Made by a program: the position numbers and the translations under genes
In this document: positions 22,844 through 31,730 of the stretch, piece by piece
Position numbering within the stretch: the first letter of the stretch is position 1
Layout: the number at the start of each line of letters is the position of its first letter
The notes under the pieces: generated by a model
Database searches by the model: none
Seen by the model: only the letters and a program-made list of their open reading frames with translations
What the model was told of the DNA's origin: nothing
Source of the DNA: Clostridiales bacterium
GTDB taxonomy: Bacteria > Bacillota > Clostridia > Oscillospirales > JAAYOS01
Direction of reading: 5' to 3'
DNA length: 34,002 nt
Assembly (NCBI GenBank): GCA_012520195.1
Contig: JAAYOS010000046.1
Span: forward strand, 1 to 34,002

Positions 22844-22904
22844 TAATATCATAACACCCCTTAAAGTCAATGGAGAACAACACCAAAAAACACTCATAAA
22901 ATAC

Positions 22905-22956
22905 GCCCCCTTTAGGCCAAACAGAACTTTTCTCCTGGTTTGACTCCAAAGGGGGC
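22905..22956 (-). terminator. Hairpin after the aldo/keto reductase gene
   Basis: GCCCCCTTT and AAAGGGGGC form a nine-pair stem, extended across an internal loop by CAAAC/GTTTG pairing. On the minus strand it comes about 45 bases after the reductase stop and is followed by TATTTT and then TTTTTT, a moderately good terminator. Confidence 0.55.
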
Positions 22957-23001
22957 TAAGTACATAACTAATTATGCGAATGTTTTAATACGCAGCAGGT
23001 A

Positions 23002-23964
23002 CTAGATAGCGCCTACAACATGATGTGGTGCATACAGTTCCTCAAGATACTCGACGTCATCTTTGGACAATTCTACGTCTAGCGCTCCAGCTGCATCATC
23101 AAGATACTTAGTTTTGGTTATACCGACTATTGGTGATGCAACTCCCTTGGCATAGTGCCATGCAAGTGCAATCTGGGTCATTGTTACACCGTATTTCTCT
23201 GCAAGCTCGTACACCCGCAGAACGACATCATAATCTCGGTCCTTAGTGCTGTCGTACTTGGCAACCGCTGTTGTATCTGTCCTACTTCTGATTGTCCCAG
23301 CATGCCAGTCTACACGCGAAAGTCTGCCTGCTGCAAGTGGACTATAGGGTGTCAGAGCAACATTGTATTGGTGACAGACTGGAATGAGATCGCGTTCGTC
23401 CTCCCGATATATCAAGTTGTAGTGGTTCTGCATTGAAACAAACTTTGTCCACCCGTTTCTCTCGGCTGCGAGCTGCATGTTGTGAAACTGATAGCCATAC
23501 ATTGCGGATGCACCAAGAGCTCTGACCTTTCCTGCCTTAACGAGACTATCAAGCGTCTCCATTGTCTCCTCTATAGGAGTTCCTTGATCAAAGCGGTGAA
23601 TTATGTAGAGATCAACATAATCAGTGCCAAGTCGTTTTAGGGAGCCGTCAATCTCGCGGAGAATAGCATCCTTTGACAGTCTTCCCTCATTAAAAAATAC
23701 TTTTGTACCTATTATGACTTTATCGCGGGCAACATGCTTTTTGAGTGCACGCGCGAGATATTCCTCGCTAGTGCCTGCTGAATAGGTGTTTGCTGTGTCA
23801 AAAAAGTTAATTCCCAAATCAAGAGCACGTTTTACAATTGCTTCGCTCTGTTCAGGGTTAAGAGTCCATGCATGCATTTTACTGGCAGGGTCACCAAAGC
23901 TCATACAACCTACGCAAAGACGTGAGACCTGAAGATCAGAATTACCGAGTTTTACATACTTCAT
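23002..23964 (-). CDS. Aldo/keto reductase (YajO/YhdN-like)
   Basis: 320 residues, TIM-barrel NADP(H)-dependent oxidoreductase. The catalytic tetrad is visible: Asp and Tyr in FFDTANTYSAGTSEEYLARAL (about 54-74), Lys in VIIGTKVFF (about 88), and His in LYIIHRFD (about 122). The cofactor loop SPIVGITKTKYLDDAAGAL is near the C-terminus. It reduces aldehydes or ketones, substrate unknown. Start ATG 23964 follows GGAGGG at seven bases. It is the third gene of a run with the anSME-like and dienelactone-hydrolase-like genes (51 bp gap). Confidence 0.92.
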   Translation of the reverse strand: MKYVKLGNSDLQVSRLCVGCMSFGDPASKMHAWTLNPEQSEAIVKRALDLGINFFDTANTYSAGTSEEYLARALKKHVARDKVIIGTKVFFNEGRLSKDAILREIDGSLKRLGTDYVDLYIIHRFDQGTPIEETMETLDSLVKAGKVRALGASAMYGYQFHNMQLAAERNGWTKFVSMQNHYNLIYREDERDLIPVCHQYNVALTPYSPLAAGRLSRVDWHAGTIRSRTDTTAVAKYDSTKDRDYDVVLRVYELAEKYGVTMTQIALAWHYAKGVASPIVGITKTKYLDDAAGALDVELSKDDVEYLEELYAPHHVVGAI

Positions 23965-24015
23965 ATCTGTTCCCTCCGATATAATTTCTCAAACACGTGA
24001 TTGCCTCGTCCTATC

Positions 24016-25296
24016 CTATCTGCCGCAGCACTTCTTAAACTTCTTCCCGCTGCCGCAGGGGCATGGATCATTGCGACCGACACCCGCCCATCGGGCTCTT
24101 CTCTCGTTACGTACTTTTGATAGAATCTGATCCGCGCTGAGACCCTGTTTGGCAAACTCAGCTACATTTTTTAGGTATGGCTCTGCATGTGCGAAGAACA
24201 TTTTATACCCCTCGCAGAGATAGTTCAGCCCCTCTTCTCCGTCATCTGACAGGGCGAATCTATCCTTCGGACAGGCACCGTTACAATACCTGAGGTAGGA
24301 GCACTCTCTACACTGTTTAGGCAACTTCTCCGCCTTATCTTGCCCAAATTTGCGCTGACTCGGTAGTTCAACCAATGTACCTAGATCACCATCGAAAATG
24401 TTGCCGATCCGGTGTTCCGGTGTAACGAAGTGATCACAGGAGTACACACTACCGTCATGCTCCACAACGAGAACACGACCGCAGGTCTCAGCCATCCAAC
24501 AGACATTAGCTGGTCTTCCCATGCTCACAACGAGTGCTTCTCCAAATATCTGCACACCCAGTTTCCCGAAATCATTGTGTAACCACTGGTCGAAAATTGA
24601 ACAGAGAAAGCTTCCGTAGTCTTCCCCGCTTACCGAATCCTGCGTAACCTCCCCGGAAAGAGCGCGCCTTACTATCGGGATGAACTGAATCCACCCTGTA
24701 TTATAGCTCCTCAGTGCCTTATATACCTCAAGGGGTTGTTTTGCTATTGATGACGTCACAGTACATAGCAAATCTGGCTGTATACCGTGGGACTGCAGCC
24801 GCTTGATCGAATCGGAAACTTTATTGTAAGTGCCCGCTCCGCTATGGTCCAACCTATACTCATTGTGGAGTGCCTCCGTGCCATCTATGCTTATTCCGAC
24901 ATCGAAGTTGTTTTCCGCCAAAAATGAGCACCACTCATCGCTTAGGAGTATGCCGTTTGTCTGTAAATTGTTTATACAGCTCCGGCCCTCTGGCAGATAC
25001 TTTTTTTGTAGATCCACTGCAAGTCGGTAGAACTCAATCCCCGCTAAAGTAGGCTCTCCTCCATGCCACGTAAACTGAATGACCGGGTTGGGACTAGCCG
25101 ATATGTATTGCTTAATATATTCTTCAAGTACCGTTTCTGACATTCGAAACAGGTGCTGAGCATCATAGAACTGTTCTGTCTCGAGGTAGTAACAGTAACC
25201 GCACCTCAAGTTACAGAGCGGACCTGCCGGCTTAGCCATTACAACAAAAGGTTCAATAACCTCAGCCGTTGAATTCCGATTCTTATCCTTCTGCAT
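24016..25296 (-). CDS. Anaerobic sulfatase-maturating enzyme-type radical SAM protein with SEC-C tail
   Basis: About 426 residues. The radical SAM motif is CNLRCGYC (CX3CX2C) near residue 28, in MAKPAGPLCNLRCGYCYYL, followed by the SAM-binding FTWHGGEPTLAG. A SPASM domain has the expected Cys pattern (CWMAETCG, VYSCDHF, CRECSYLRYCNGACPKDRF, YLCEGY) for two auxiliary clusters. The C-terminus is a SEC-C zinc motif, NDPCPCGSGKKFKKCCGR. Such enzymes oxidise a sulfatase Cys or Ser to formylglycine without oxygen. No sulfatase gene lies in this window, so the partner is elsewhere. The tracked ATG 25308 is only one base from GGAG; ATG 25296 fits better. A 15-base repeat duplicates this start region. 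Confidence 0.88.
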   Translation of the reverse strand: MQKDKNRNSTAEVIEPFVVMAKPAGPLCNLRCGYCYYLETEQFYDAQHLFRMSETVLEEYIKQYISASPNPVIQFTWHGGEPTLAGIEFYRLAVDLQKKYLPEGRSCINNLQTNGILLSDEWCSFLAENNFDVGISIDGTEALHNEYRLDHSGAGTYNKVSDSIKRLQSHGIQPDLLCTVTSSIAKQPLEVYKALRSYNTGWIQFIPIVRRALSGEVTQDSVSGEDYGSFLCSIFDQWLHNDFGKLGVQIFGEALVVSMGRPANVCWMAETCGRVLVVEHDGSVYSCDHFVTPEHRIGNIFDGDLGTLVELPSQRKFGQDKAEKLPKQCRECSYLRYCNGACPKDRFALSDDGEEGLNYLCEGYKMFFAHAEPYLKNVAEFAKQGLSADQILSKVRNERRARWAGVGRNDPCPCGSGKKFKKCCGR

Positions 25297-25298
25297 GG

Positions 25299-25335
25299 TT
25301 ATTTGCATACTCCTATATGTTTATTTGCTTACTCC
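25299..25335. repeat. Imperfect 22-base tandem duplication at a translation start
   Basis: TTATTTGCATACTCC (25299-25313) and TTATTTGCTTACTCC (25321-25335) differ by one base and lie 22 bases apart. On the minus strand each carries a GGAG, so the SD region of the radical SAM gene is duplicated. Confidence 0.8.
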
Positions 25336-25347
25336 TTTTCTGAGATA

Positions 25348-26115
25348 TCAGTCCTTCAGGTGCCTTCCAAAGAACTCAAATACCTTCTCCCATGAATCCA
25401 TCGCCTGCTTCGGACGGTACATCTCGGTGTGGTAATACCAGAATCCGTGACCTGCCCCGTCATAGCGGTGGAACTCATAGTCCTTTCCGTGCTCTTTCAG
25501 CTTCTCTTCCAAAATGTTTACTTCCTCAGGCGTGGGCATATGGTCATCGTTTCCGAAGATTCCGAGGATCGGGCAGTTAAGCTTTTCTGTATAGTCGAGC
25601 GGTGAAACGGGACGTGCGGGGGACAGCTGCTCTTCCGTCATTACAACTCCGCCTCCCCAGCAGTCAACAACTGCATCAAAACCTTCGGCTGTGCATGCAG
25701 CGAGAAACGCGTGCCTTCCGCCTGAGCAAGTTCCTATTACACCGACCTTGCCGTTCGAGTTCGGCATTGAACGGATAAAGTTCATTGCACCAACACTGTC
25801 TCCTACTACACTCTCATCGTGTACACCGCCCTCAGCGCGTGCTTTTTGGGCGATTTCATCGGGCAGGCCATGCCCAAATCTGCAATAGATATCGGGACAA
25901 ATTGCGAGGTAGCCATGGTGTGCAAAGCGCCTGGTCGTCTCGCGATAAAACTCGTCCCAACCTGGCATGTGGGGTATCAAAACCACTGCTGGGAAAGGTC
26001 CCTCTCCCAAGGGGCGCGCATAGTATGCGTGGACGAAATCATCACCGTAACCTTTCACTGTAACGGTTTCCGCCAGCATACCCTCATACACATCGGTTCT
26101 CTTACTGTTCCACAT
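25348..26115 (-). CDS. Dienelactone hydrolase family protein
   Basis: 255 residues, alpha/beta hydrolase. The nucleophile elbow is a cysteine, VIGTCSGGRHAFLAA (about 127-141), as in dienelactone hydrolases. The Asp (FGNDDHMPTPEE, about 194) and His (YDGAGHGFWYY, about 225) of the triad follow, and an oxyanion-side segment reads VVLIPHMPGWDEFYRE. It hydrolyses a lactone or ester, substrate unknown. ATG 26115 follows AAGGAGG at six bases. It is the first gene of a three-gene run, with an extended -10 promoter upstream. Confidence 0.9.
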   Translation of the reverse strand: MWNSKRTDVYEGMLAETVTVKGYGDDFVHAYYARPLGEGPFPAVVLIPHMPGWDEFYRETTRRFAHHGYLAICPDIYCRFGHGLPDEIAQKARAEGGVHDESVVGDSVGAMNFIRSMPNSNGKVGVIGTCSGGRHAFLAACTAEGFDAVVDCWGGGVVMTEEQLSPARPVSPLDYTEKLNCPILGIFGNDDHMPTPEEVNILEEKLKEHGKDYEFHRYDGAGHGFWYYHTEMYRPKQAMDSWEKVFEFFGRHLKD

Positions 26116-26177
26116 AGTATACCTCCTTAGTTATGTCAAGATTCTAACATGCTTGTCTCTTTGGCTCTGTTCTTAAA

Positions 26178-26206
26178 ATTATACCATTAATCCCAAAATA
26201 TTAACA
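26178..26206 (-). promoter_or_regulatory. Extended -10 promoter of the dienelactone hydrolase run
   Basis: On the minus strand: TGTTAA, 17-base spacer, TATAAT preceded by TGG, giving a perfect -10 and an extended TGn element. Confidence 0.7.
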
Positions 26207-26287
26207 GTAAAATTAACTACTATTATCAGACTCCACCTCTTGCCGAGCAAATGTCTAAAAAGTCGAAAAGCACCCCACCGCACCACC

Positions 26288-26316
26288 TTGAAAGAGCGTT
26301 TATAGTATGGTAATAT
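26288..26316 (+). promoter_or_regulatory. Promoter of the XRE membrane regulator gene
   Basis: TTGAAA (-35), 17-base spacer, TAATAT (-10), about 29 bases before the TTG start. Confidence 0.65.
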
Positions 26317-26344
26317 CAACTTACTAAACTTTGGCGGTGAGAGC

Positions 26345-26926
26345 TTGGACGAGCTTAGAGTAACGATTGCGAGCAATATTATTGACCTGCGCACCAAAGC
26401 AGGAATGACGCAGCTCGAACTTGCAGAAAAACTCAACTATTCCGACAAATCTGTGTCTAAGTGGGAGCGCGCAGAGGCAACTCCCGACGTTTTTGTGCTC
26501 AAAAACATTGGTGAAATCTTCGGAGTTACAGTAGATTATCTGCTTACATCACATGACGGCTGGACCCCTCCACCGGCAAAACGTTCTCTACCCAAATATC
26601 TCACCGACACGATCACTTCTATTGTTATTGTCGGTATCTGGACGATTGCACTACTTCTCTTCATCATCTTTTGGCTGATGGGTGATATGCTGTGGATCGT
26701 GTTTATATATGCAATCCCAATATCACTTATCACGCTCCTTGTGCTGAGCTCAATCTGGGAGGGTGGAAGATACGTCTACTATATGGTGATTGCGGTCGTT
26801 TTCAGTATCATTGCAACTATCTACTTTACTTTCTATAAACACAATTGGTGGCAGCTCTTCCTGTTGATGATCCCCACAGTGATTGTTGTTTACCTCACCT
26901 CACGGCTAAAGAGGCCCAAAACTTAA
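26345..26926 (+). CDS. XRE-family HTH regulator with membrane domain
   Basis: 193 residues. The N-terminal HTH (IASNIIDLRTKAGMTQLELAEKLNYSDKSVSKWERAEATPDVFVLKNIGEIFGVTVDYLL, about 8-67) is a typical Cro/CI domain. A short Pro/Lys linker is followed by four hydrophobic segments (about 88-188: SIVIVGIWTIALLLFIIFWLMG, MLWIVFIYAIPISLITLLVL, YYMVIAVVFSIIATIYFTF, WQLFLLMIPTVIVVYL). So this is a membrane-tethered DNA-binding protein, possibly sensing an envelope signal; target unknown. The start is TTG 26345 after GGCGGTGAG. It has its own promoter and a terminator. Confidence 0.85.
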   Translation: MDELRVTIASNIIDLRTKAGMTQLELAEKLNYSDKSVSKWERAEATPDVFVLKNIGEIFGVTVDYLLTSHDGWTPPPAKRSLPKYLTDTITSIVIVGIWTIALLLFIIFWLMGDMLWIVFIYAIPISLITLLVLSSIWEGGRYVYYMVIAVVFSIIATIYFTFYKHNWWQLFLLMIPTVIVVYLTSRLKRPKT

Positions 26927-26960
26927 CCATTATCTGTAAATAGCCTGTATTTCTACTACC

Positions 26961-26995
26961 AGTAGAGTCCAATAAAGCGGACTCTACTTTCTATT
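26961..26995 (+). terminator. Intrinsic terminator after the XRE gene
   Basis: AGTAGAGTCC and GGACTCTACT form a perfect ten-pair stem around AATAAAGC, followed by TTCTATTT. Confidence 0.7.
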
Positions 26996-27050
26996 TGCCG
27001 ATAATAAAGTCCATCAAGCTTATCGTAGAGCTGCGAGAAGGGTTAGTAGG

Positions 27051-27080
27051 TTGATGTCTTTTGCATGAGGGTGTTATCAT
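27051..27080 (+). promoter_or_regulatory. Candidate promoter of the DegV pair
   Basis: TTGATG (-35), 18-base spacer, TATCAT (-10), about 34 bases before the first degV-like ATG. Confidence 0.45.
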
Positions 27081-27113
27081 GAGACAGATTTCGGTAACTA
27101 AGGAGTGATTTTC

Positions 27114-28004
27114 ATGGCAAACTATGTATTGAGTTGTAGTTCAACCGCCGACTTAACGAAAGAGCATCTGGAAGAAAGAGATATCAAATACATCTACTTT
27201 CATTTCCATCTGGACGGAAAAGAATACTTCGACGACCTCGGCCAGACCATTTCCTTTAAGGATTTCTATGCAGCAATGGAAAACGGGGCAGATACCTCAA
27301 CCAGTCAGATCAACGTATCTGAGTATCTGAACTTCTTCTCCAAGCACCTTGAGGAAGGCAATGACATAATCCACGTCACTCTGTCTGGAGGATTGTCGGG
27401 TTCATATAACTCCGCAGTAAGTGCTGCAAGAATAGCGCATGAAAGGTTCCCCGACAGGAAAATATATATCGTGGATTCACTGGCCGCATCTGCAGGCTAT
27501 GGGCTTCTGATGGACCGTGCAGCGGACCTACGTGATGAAGGCATGTCCATCGATGAACTACATGACTGGCTTGAAGCAAACAAGCTCAACCTACACCATT
27601 GGTTTTTTTCAACCGACCTGAAGTACTATATCAAGGGGGGCCGCATATCAAAGGTCTCGGGTGCTATCGGTCAGATGCTCGGTATTTGCCCACTTCTCCA
27701 CGTGGATTCGGAGGGAAGGCTGGTTCCGAAAGCAAAGATTCGTCCCAAGAAGAAAGTATATCCTGAAATAGTACGCCGCATGGAAACCCACGCTGAAGGT
27801 GGCCTAGAATACTCCGGCAAGTGCTATATCTCACATTCTGACTGTATCGACGATGCTCAGATTGTAGCAGATTTAATTGAAAATAAGTTCAAAAAACTCA
27901 ACGGCAAGGTAATGATCAACTATGTAGGTACTACAATTGGAAGTCATACCGGTCCCGGCACCGTCGCCCTATTCTTTTGGGGAGATTCAAGGAAGGTAAA
28001 ATGA
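27114..28004 (+). CDS. DegV family fatty-acid-binding protein (first of pair)
   Basis: About 296 residues. Family features: CSSTADLTKEHLEERDI at the N-terminus, TSTSQINVSEYLNFF (about 60), VTLSGGLSGSYNSAVSAA (about 91-108), IVDSLAASAGYGLL, LKYYIKGGRISKVSGAIGQMLGICPLL (about 170-196), and the C-terminal GSHTGPGTVALFFWG. DegV (FakB-like) proteins hold a fatty acid and, with FakA kinase, present it for phosphorylation; no fakA is in the window. The tracked GTG 27105 sits inside the SD; AAGGAG is eight bases from ATG 27114, so that start is used. Its stop overlaps the next start. Confidence 0.92.
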   Translation: MANYVLSCSSTADLTKEHLEERDIKYIYFHFHLDGKEYFDDLGQTISFKDFYAAMENGADTSTSQINVSEYLNFFSKHLEEGNDIIHVTLSGGLSGSYNSAVSAARIAHERFPDRKIYIVDSLAASAGYGLLMDRAADLRDEGMSIDELHDWLEANKLNLHHWFFSTDLKYYIKGGRISKVSGAIGQMLGICPLLHVDSEGRLVPKAKIRPKKKVYPEIVRRMETHAEGGLEYSGKCYISHSDCIDDAQIVADLIENKFKKLNGKVMINYVGTTIGSHTGPGTVALFFWGDSRKVK

Positions 28005-28867
28005 TTAAACTATTTACAGATACGTCGGCAAACCTGCCGCTAAACTTAATTATTGAGAACGATATTACGATTGTTCCATTCTCCTATAGCATAGATGGTA
28101 TCGAGGCTGACTACAGTGAGAAGTCTGACTTTGATGGCAAGGCGTTCTATGATGCAATGCGCGAAGGCGCGGTCGTAAACACTTCAATGGTAAACCCCGG
28201 TACGTTTATAGAGGCCTTTTCAAAGGAACTCGAGGCCGGAAACGACGTTCTATACGTCGGAATGTCCGGTGGAATAAGCGGAACAGCACACTCAGCTGCA
28301 GTAGCAGTTGAAAAACTTCGTGCTGTATATAGTGATGCGAAAATTGCGGCGATAGACACATTGGCCGCCTCGCTCGGAGAGGGGTTGTTAGTTCTCGAAG
28401 CAGCGGCGCGTATTGCTGAGGGGATGTCCTTTGAAGAGGTTGAAGACCGCATACTAACACTTAGAGACTTTATGTGCCAATATTTTATGGTAGACGATTT
28501 AGAGTATCTGAAAAGAGGGGGCAGGATTTCCGGTACCGCTGCTATTCTCGGCTCGATATTAAACATTAAACCGATTCTAACGGGTAATTCGGCCGGAAAA
28601 ATAGTTATGGACGGCAAATCGAGAGGGAGGAAACGCGCTCTCGCTACACTGGCTGACAAGTACGCAGAACTCGTTCTCGATAAGAAGGCGGATATAGGTA
28701 TTGCCCACGCTGACAGTGAAAGCGATGTCGAATACCTCATCGACTTATTACGGGAGCACGGGTTTGAAGGAAAATGCCTAAAGGTGTATTATGAACCTGT
28801 CACTGGCTCACACGTAGGACCCGGAACAATAGCCCTATTCTTCCAAGGCAAGTATAAAAAGGACTGA
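28001..28867 (+). CDS. DegV family fatty-acid-binding protein (second of pair)
   Basis: 288 residues. MIKLFTDTSANLPLN at the start, VNTSMVNPGTFIEAF (about 54), VGMSGGISGTAHSAAVA (about 86), IDTLAASLGEGLL, LEYLKRGGRISGTAAILGSILNIKPIL (about 165-191), and GSHVGPGTIALFFQG at the end match the family. It resembles its upstream neighbour along its whole length, implying an old tandem duplication. ATG 28001 overlaps the preceding TGA (ATGA), with GGAAGG upstream; the tracked start 27977 lies inside the first gene. The two products may bind different acyl chains (inference). Confidence 0.92.
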   Translation: MIKLFTDTSANLPLNLIIENDITIVPFSYSIDGIEADYSEKSDFDGKAFYDAMREGAVVNTSMVNPGTFIEAFSKELEAGNDVLYVGMSGGISGTAHSAAVAVEKLRAVYSDAKIAAIDTLAASLGEGLLVLEAAARIAEGMSFEEVEDRILTLRDFMCQYFMVDDLEYLKRGGRISGTAAILGSILNIKPILTGNSAGKIVMDGKSRGRKRALATLADKYAELVLDKKADIGIAHADSESDVEYLIDLLREHGFEGKCLKVYYEPVTGSHVGPGTIALFFQGKYKKD

Positions 28868-28939
28868 GCCGCTCGATGTAGCGATTATCTGCCAACAACA
28901 GCTAGTCGCTTATGATATGCGTGCTTAGACTGTATTACG

Positions 28940-30151
28940 CTATGTATATTTGCTCCGATATTCACTGGGAGTATAACCACTATACTTCTTAAACACTCTA
29001 GAAAAATGGCTTTGAGATGAAAATCCTAGGAAAGAACTTATTGATATAAGGGATTTATCCGAATGGCAGAGGAGGCGCTTAGCTTCCTCTGTTTTTTCTT
29101 GAAGTATAAAATCAGTAAGTGAAATACCGGTCTCCTCAATAAACTTTGTGGATAAATATGGGCGACTGAAATTCAGATGCCGTGCAATAGATTCGGCTGT
29201 GATTGGCTCAGACATATGACGACGTATATAATTAGCAGCCTCAATAGCAAGTTCCGAGCTGTATGTGTTTCTGCGGATCTGCTCCACAAGCTCAGTATAC
29301 TCCATAACCATGTTGTACTGCAGATTGTTGATTCTTCCGACATCGGACAATAGTTCACACTTCTGAATATATGCATCACTTAGTGCTAAAGCGTCCTCGG
29401 CCTCCATTCCTCCTCGTATTGCTGCCCGTGACACAAGCGTTGCAGTAACAATAAATGTGTTCTTAATCTGCCTAAGTTGATCGGAGGCCATTACACCAGG
29501 ACGGACAGCGGGCGCAGAAGATATCCACTCTTTTAATACCTCTGTGTCTCCCGAACTGATAATATCCAGGATGGTCTGCTCGATGTAGTAGGTATTGTGC
29601 TGTTCCGGAGCAAGGACTGCCTTATCCTCTGCCTGGAGATAGTTTTCCATACGCTGAGAAGCCAGTGCTTTCCGCAACTCTAGTTGTTGGACGTCGTATA
29701 TGGAGATGCCATCTAAACCAAGTCTTTCTCCATTCAGGATATAGTTGACCATGCATAGCATCTGCATTACACTATCTAACGGCATGCGTACGATGTCCTG
29801 CATTCCACGAATGAAACTTTCAGTTTCTTCTGGAGGAATGTCCATGCGAAACGCAAGGGCGCGAAGCTCCTGCGGGTTGTGTATTATCTGCCTTGTAGGA
29901 CCGACAACGATTTTTAGATTACCCGAATTAACTATACCGTAATAGTTGAAATGCGGTGTTATGAAATAGCCTACATTTGCATCAACAGCAAAGATATCGT
30001 CTTTATACAGATACATAGGATCCTTGGGAAGATATACAACGGAGTGATATTTCTCTAACTTGCCTTCTCGAAATAGTCGTATAGGTATGCCTGCTAGATT
30101 CCCCATGAAAGTACAGATGTACTCGAGATCCACCTCACCCACTGTCTTCAT
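28940..30151 (-). CDS. AraC family transcriptional regulator
   Basis: 403 residues. The C-terminal AraC DNA-binding domain (about 300-403) has two helix-turn-helix units: IRRHMSEPITAESIARHLNFSRPYLSTKFIEETG and KSLISISSFLGFSSQSHFSRVFKKYSGYTPSEYR. The N-terminal 290 residues are a soluble sensor region (YFITPHFNYYGIVNSGNLKIVVGPTRQ) without a fold I can name. ATG 30151 is seven bases from AGGAGG. It is divergent from the GPH transporter-rhamnosidase pair with 130 bp between, so it most likely activates that pair in response to a rhamnoside or rhamnose. Confidence 0.9.
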   Translation of the reverse strand: MKTVGEVDLEYICTFMGNLAGIPIRLFREGKLEKYHSVVYLPKDPMYLYKDDIFAVDANVGYFITPHFNYYGIVNSGNLKIVVGPTRQIIHNPQELRALAFRMDIPPEETESFIRGMQDIVRMPLDSVMQMLCMVNYILNGERLGLDGISIYDVQQLELRKALASQRMENYLQAEDKAVLAPEQHNTYYIEQTILDIISSGDTEVLKEWISSAPAVRPGVMASDQLRQIKNTFIVTATLVSRAAIRGGMEAEDALALSDAYIQKCELLSDVGRINNLQYNMVMEYTELVEQIRRNTYSSELAIEAANYIRRHMSEPITAESIARHLNFSRPYLSTKFIEETGISLTDFILQEKTEEAKRLLCHSDKSLISISSFLGFSSQSHFSRVFKKYSGYTPSEYRSKYT

Positions 30152-30175
30152 TCATATTCCTCCTAACTTATTACA

Positions 30176-30204
30176 TTTATAACAAATACAAAACAGATAT
30201 GCAA
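30176..30204 (-). promoter_or_regulatory. Promoter of the araC-like gene
   Basis: On the minus strand: TTGCAT (-35), 17-base spacer, TATAAA (-10), about 24 bases before ATG 30151. No equally good promoter faces the transporter, which fits a promoter dependent on an activator. Confidence 0.6.
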
Positions 30205-30281
30205 GATATTTTGCCATCCCTTTGATATACTCTAGCTAATATATACATACGGAAGTATAAAAAAGAGAGGGGACTATACAA

Positions 30282-31730
30282 ATGGACAGTCTTTTCAGTA
30301 AAAAAGCTCTCTCCAGTCGCGCTACATCAACAGAGGTAAGTAAATCGGAAAAGTGGCTGGGTTATCTTGTGGGGCCTGCAGGTGCACTGCTACTCAATGC
30401 CGTGCTCGCCTCCTACCTAAATGTGTATTACACAGACGTACTACGTGTGAGCGGTCTTTGGGGCGGCAGCTTTCTCGTAATTTTCCCCGTAGTCTCAAAG
30501 ATTATTGATGCTATCACGAACATTATTATGGGACAGATCATTGAACGCACCCGGACAAAAGAAGGCAAGGCACGTCCCTGGATCCTGATATCAGCACCTC
30601 TCCTTATGATTTCCGGCATATTGCTATTTGTTGTCCCAAACGGAAGCGACACACTAAAATCCATCTGGATTTTATTCAGCTATAACCTGTTTTACTCTAT
30701 CGCTTTTACTATCTACAACATGTCCCACCGCCTCATGGCACCACTATCCACACGTAATACCGAGCAGAGGGGCGGGCTTGCCGTTTTCAACAACATCTCC
30801 GAGGTAATGATTACGGGAATCATTGTCGCATTGGTTTTTCCCATGATAGTTCTCCCAGCAATCGGTGTCAATAAATCTGCGTGGATAACGGTGATGAGCG
30901 TACTATCCATTCTGGCATTGCCCTTCACAATGATAGAGTATTATTTCACTAAGGAGCGGGTAACCGAAGAAAATGTGGCGGACGATGTTCAGGCAGTTCC
31001 TCTCAGAACACAGTTGAAATCTGCTCTGATCGACCGCTATTGGTTAGCATTCTTCATCTACTTTCTTATAAACAGCGTCAGCACTATTATTAAGAACACC
31101 TCGCTGGTTTACTACTGTAACTATGTACTTGGGAGCTACAATGACGGCTTTACCCAAACTCTAGTCTCCGCCATCGGCGGTATACCTATGGGAATTGGAA
31201 TTTTTGCCGTATGGCCGTTGGCCAAGAAAGTAGGAAAACGTAACCTGACAATTGCTGGTCTGGTCCTCTTCGCAGTCGGTGGTTTGATCTGCTGGCTCAA
31301 TCCTACTAACATGATCGTAGTTCTCATAGGTCAATTTATAAAGAATATCGGCGGTCTCCCCATCTCTTACGTGATGATGGCGATTTTCGCGGATGTGCTC
31401 GATCACATGGAGTGGCGCTTCCACTTCCGTGTGGATGGACTGTCTGCTTCTGTTATGACGACAATATCGACCGTTGCCATTGGTATCGGAAGCGGAGTCT
31501 TCAATATGATGCTTGTTAGAACTGGTTATATTGCACCAGAGCTTATCAACGGGGAGACTATAGCGGCAGTCCAGAATGCAGCGACACAAAACTGGTTTAC
31601 CTTCGGCTTTGTGGGTCTTGAAGTGTTTACTGCAGTCGTAATGATTGGATGCCTGTACTTCTTGAATGTCGAAGATGTTATCGTTAAGGAACAGGCTGAG
31701 ATTAGGGCGAGACGGGAGGCTGCAAAGTGA
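30282..31730 (+). CDS. GPH-family (MelB-like) sugar:cation symporter
   Basis: 482 residues, about 12 helices, glycoside-pentoside-hexuronide family. The early segment [15 protein letters not shown], followed by [36 protein letters not shown] (about 70-105), is the family hallmark, including the Asp of helix 2 and the RxKxGxxRP loop. A second-half [30 protein letters not shown] (about 362-391) is also typical. It would bring a glycoside into the cell with Na+ or H+. SD GAGAGGGG precedes the ATG. The downstream rhamnosidase start overlaps its stop, so the two are coupled and a rhamnose-bearing substrate is likely. Confidence 0.92.
   Translation: MDSLFSKKALSSRATSTEVSKSEKWLGYLVGPAGALLLNAVLASYLNVYYTDVLRVSGLWGGSFLVIFPVVSKIIDAITNIIMGQIIERTRTKEGKARPWILISAPLLMISGILLFVVPNGSDTLKSIWILFSYNLFYSIAFTIYNMSHRLMAPLSTRNTEQRGGLAVFNNISEVMITGIIVALVFPMIVLPAIGVNKSAWITVMSVLSILALPFTMIEYYFTKERVTEENVADDVQAVPLRTQLKSALIDRYWLAFFIYFLINSVSTIIKNTSLVYYCNYVLGSYNDGFTQTLVSAIGGIPMGIGIFAVWPLAKKVGKRNLTIAGLVLFAVGGLICWLNPTNMIVVLIGQFIKNIGGLPISYVMMAIFADVLDHMEWRFHFRVDGLSASVMTTISTVAIGIGSGVFNMMLVRTGYIAPELINGETIAAVQNAATQNWFTFGFVGLEVFTAVVMIGCLYFLNVEDVIVKEQAEIRARREAAK

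Noticed and set aside
22627-22949. Two short minus-strand ORFs (70 and 64 codons) upstream of mrpE
   Set aside because: They lie across the riboswitch, terminator and promoter; sequence is explained by RNA structure, not protein.
23961-24155. Minus-strand 64-codon ORF between the reductase and the radical SAM gene
   Set aside because: Out-of-frame shadow of the radical SAM C-terminus (SEC-C region).
28147-28740. 197-codon minus-strand ORF
   Set aside because: Antisense shadow of the second DegV gene.
28880-28910. Hairpin AGCGATTA/TAGTCGCT between the second DegV gene and the araC-like gene
   Set aside because: Eight pairs but no T-run on either strand, so not called a terminator.
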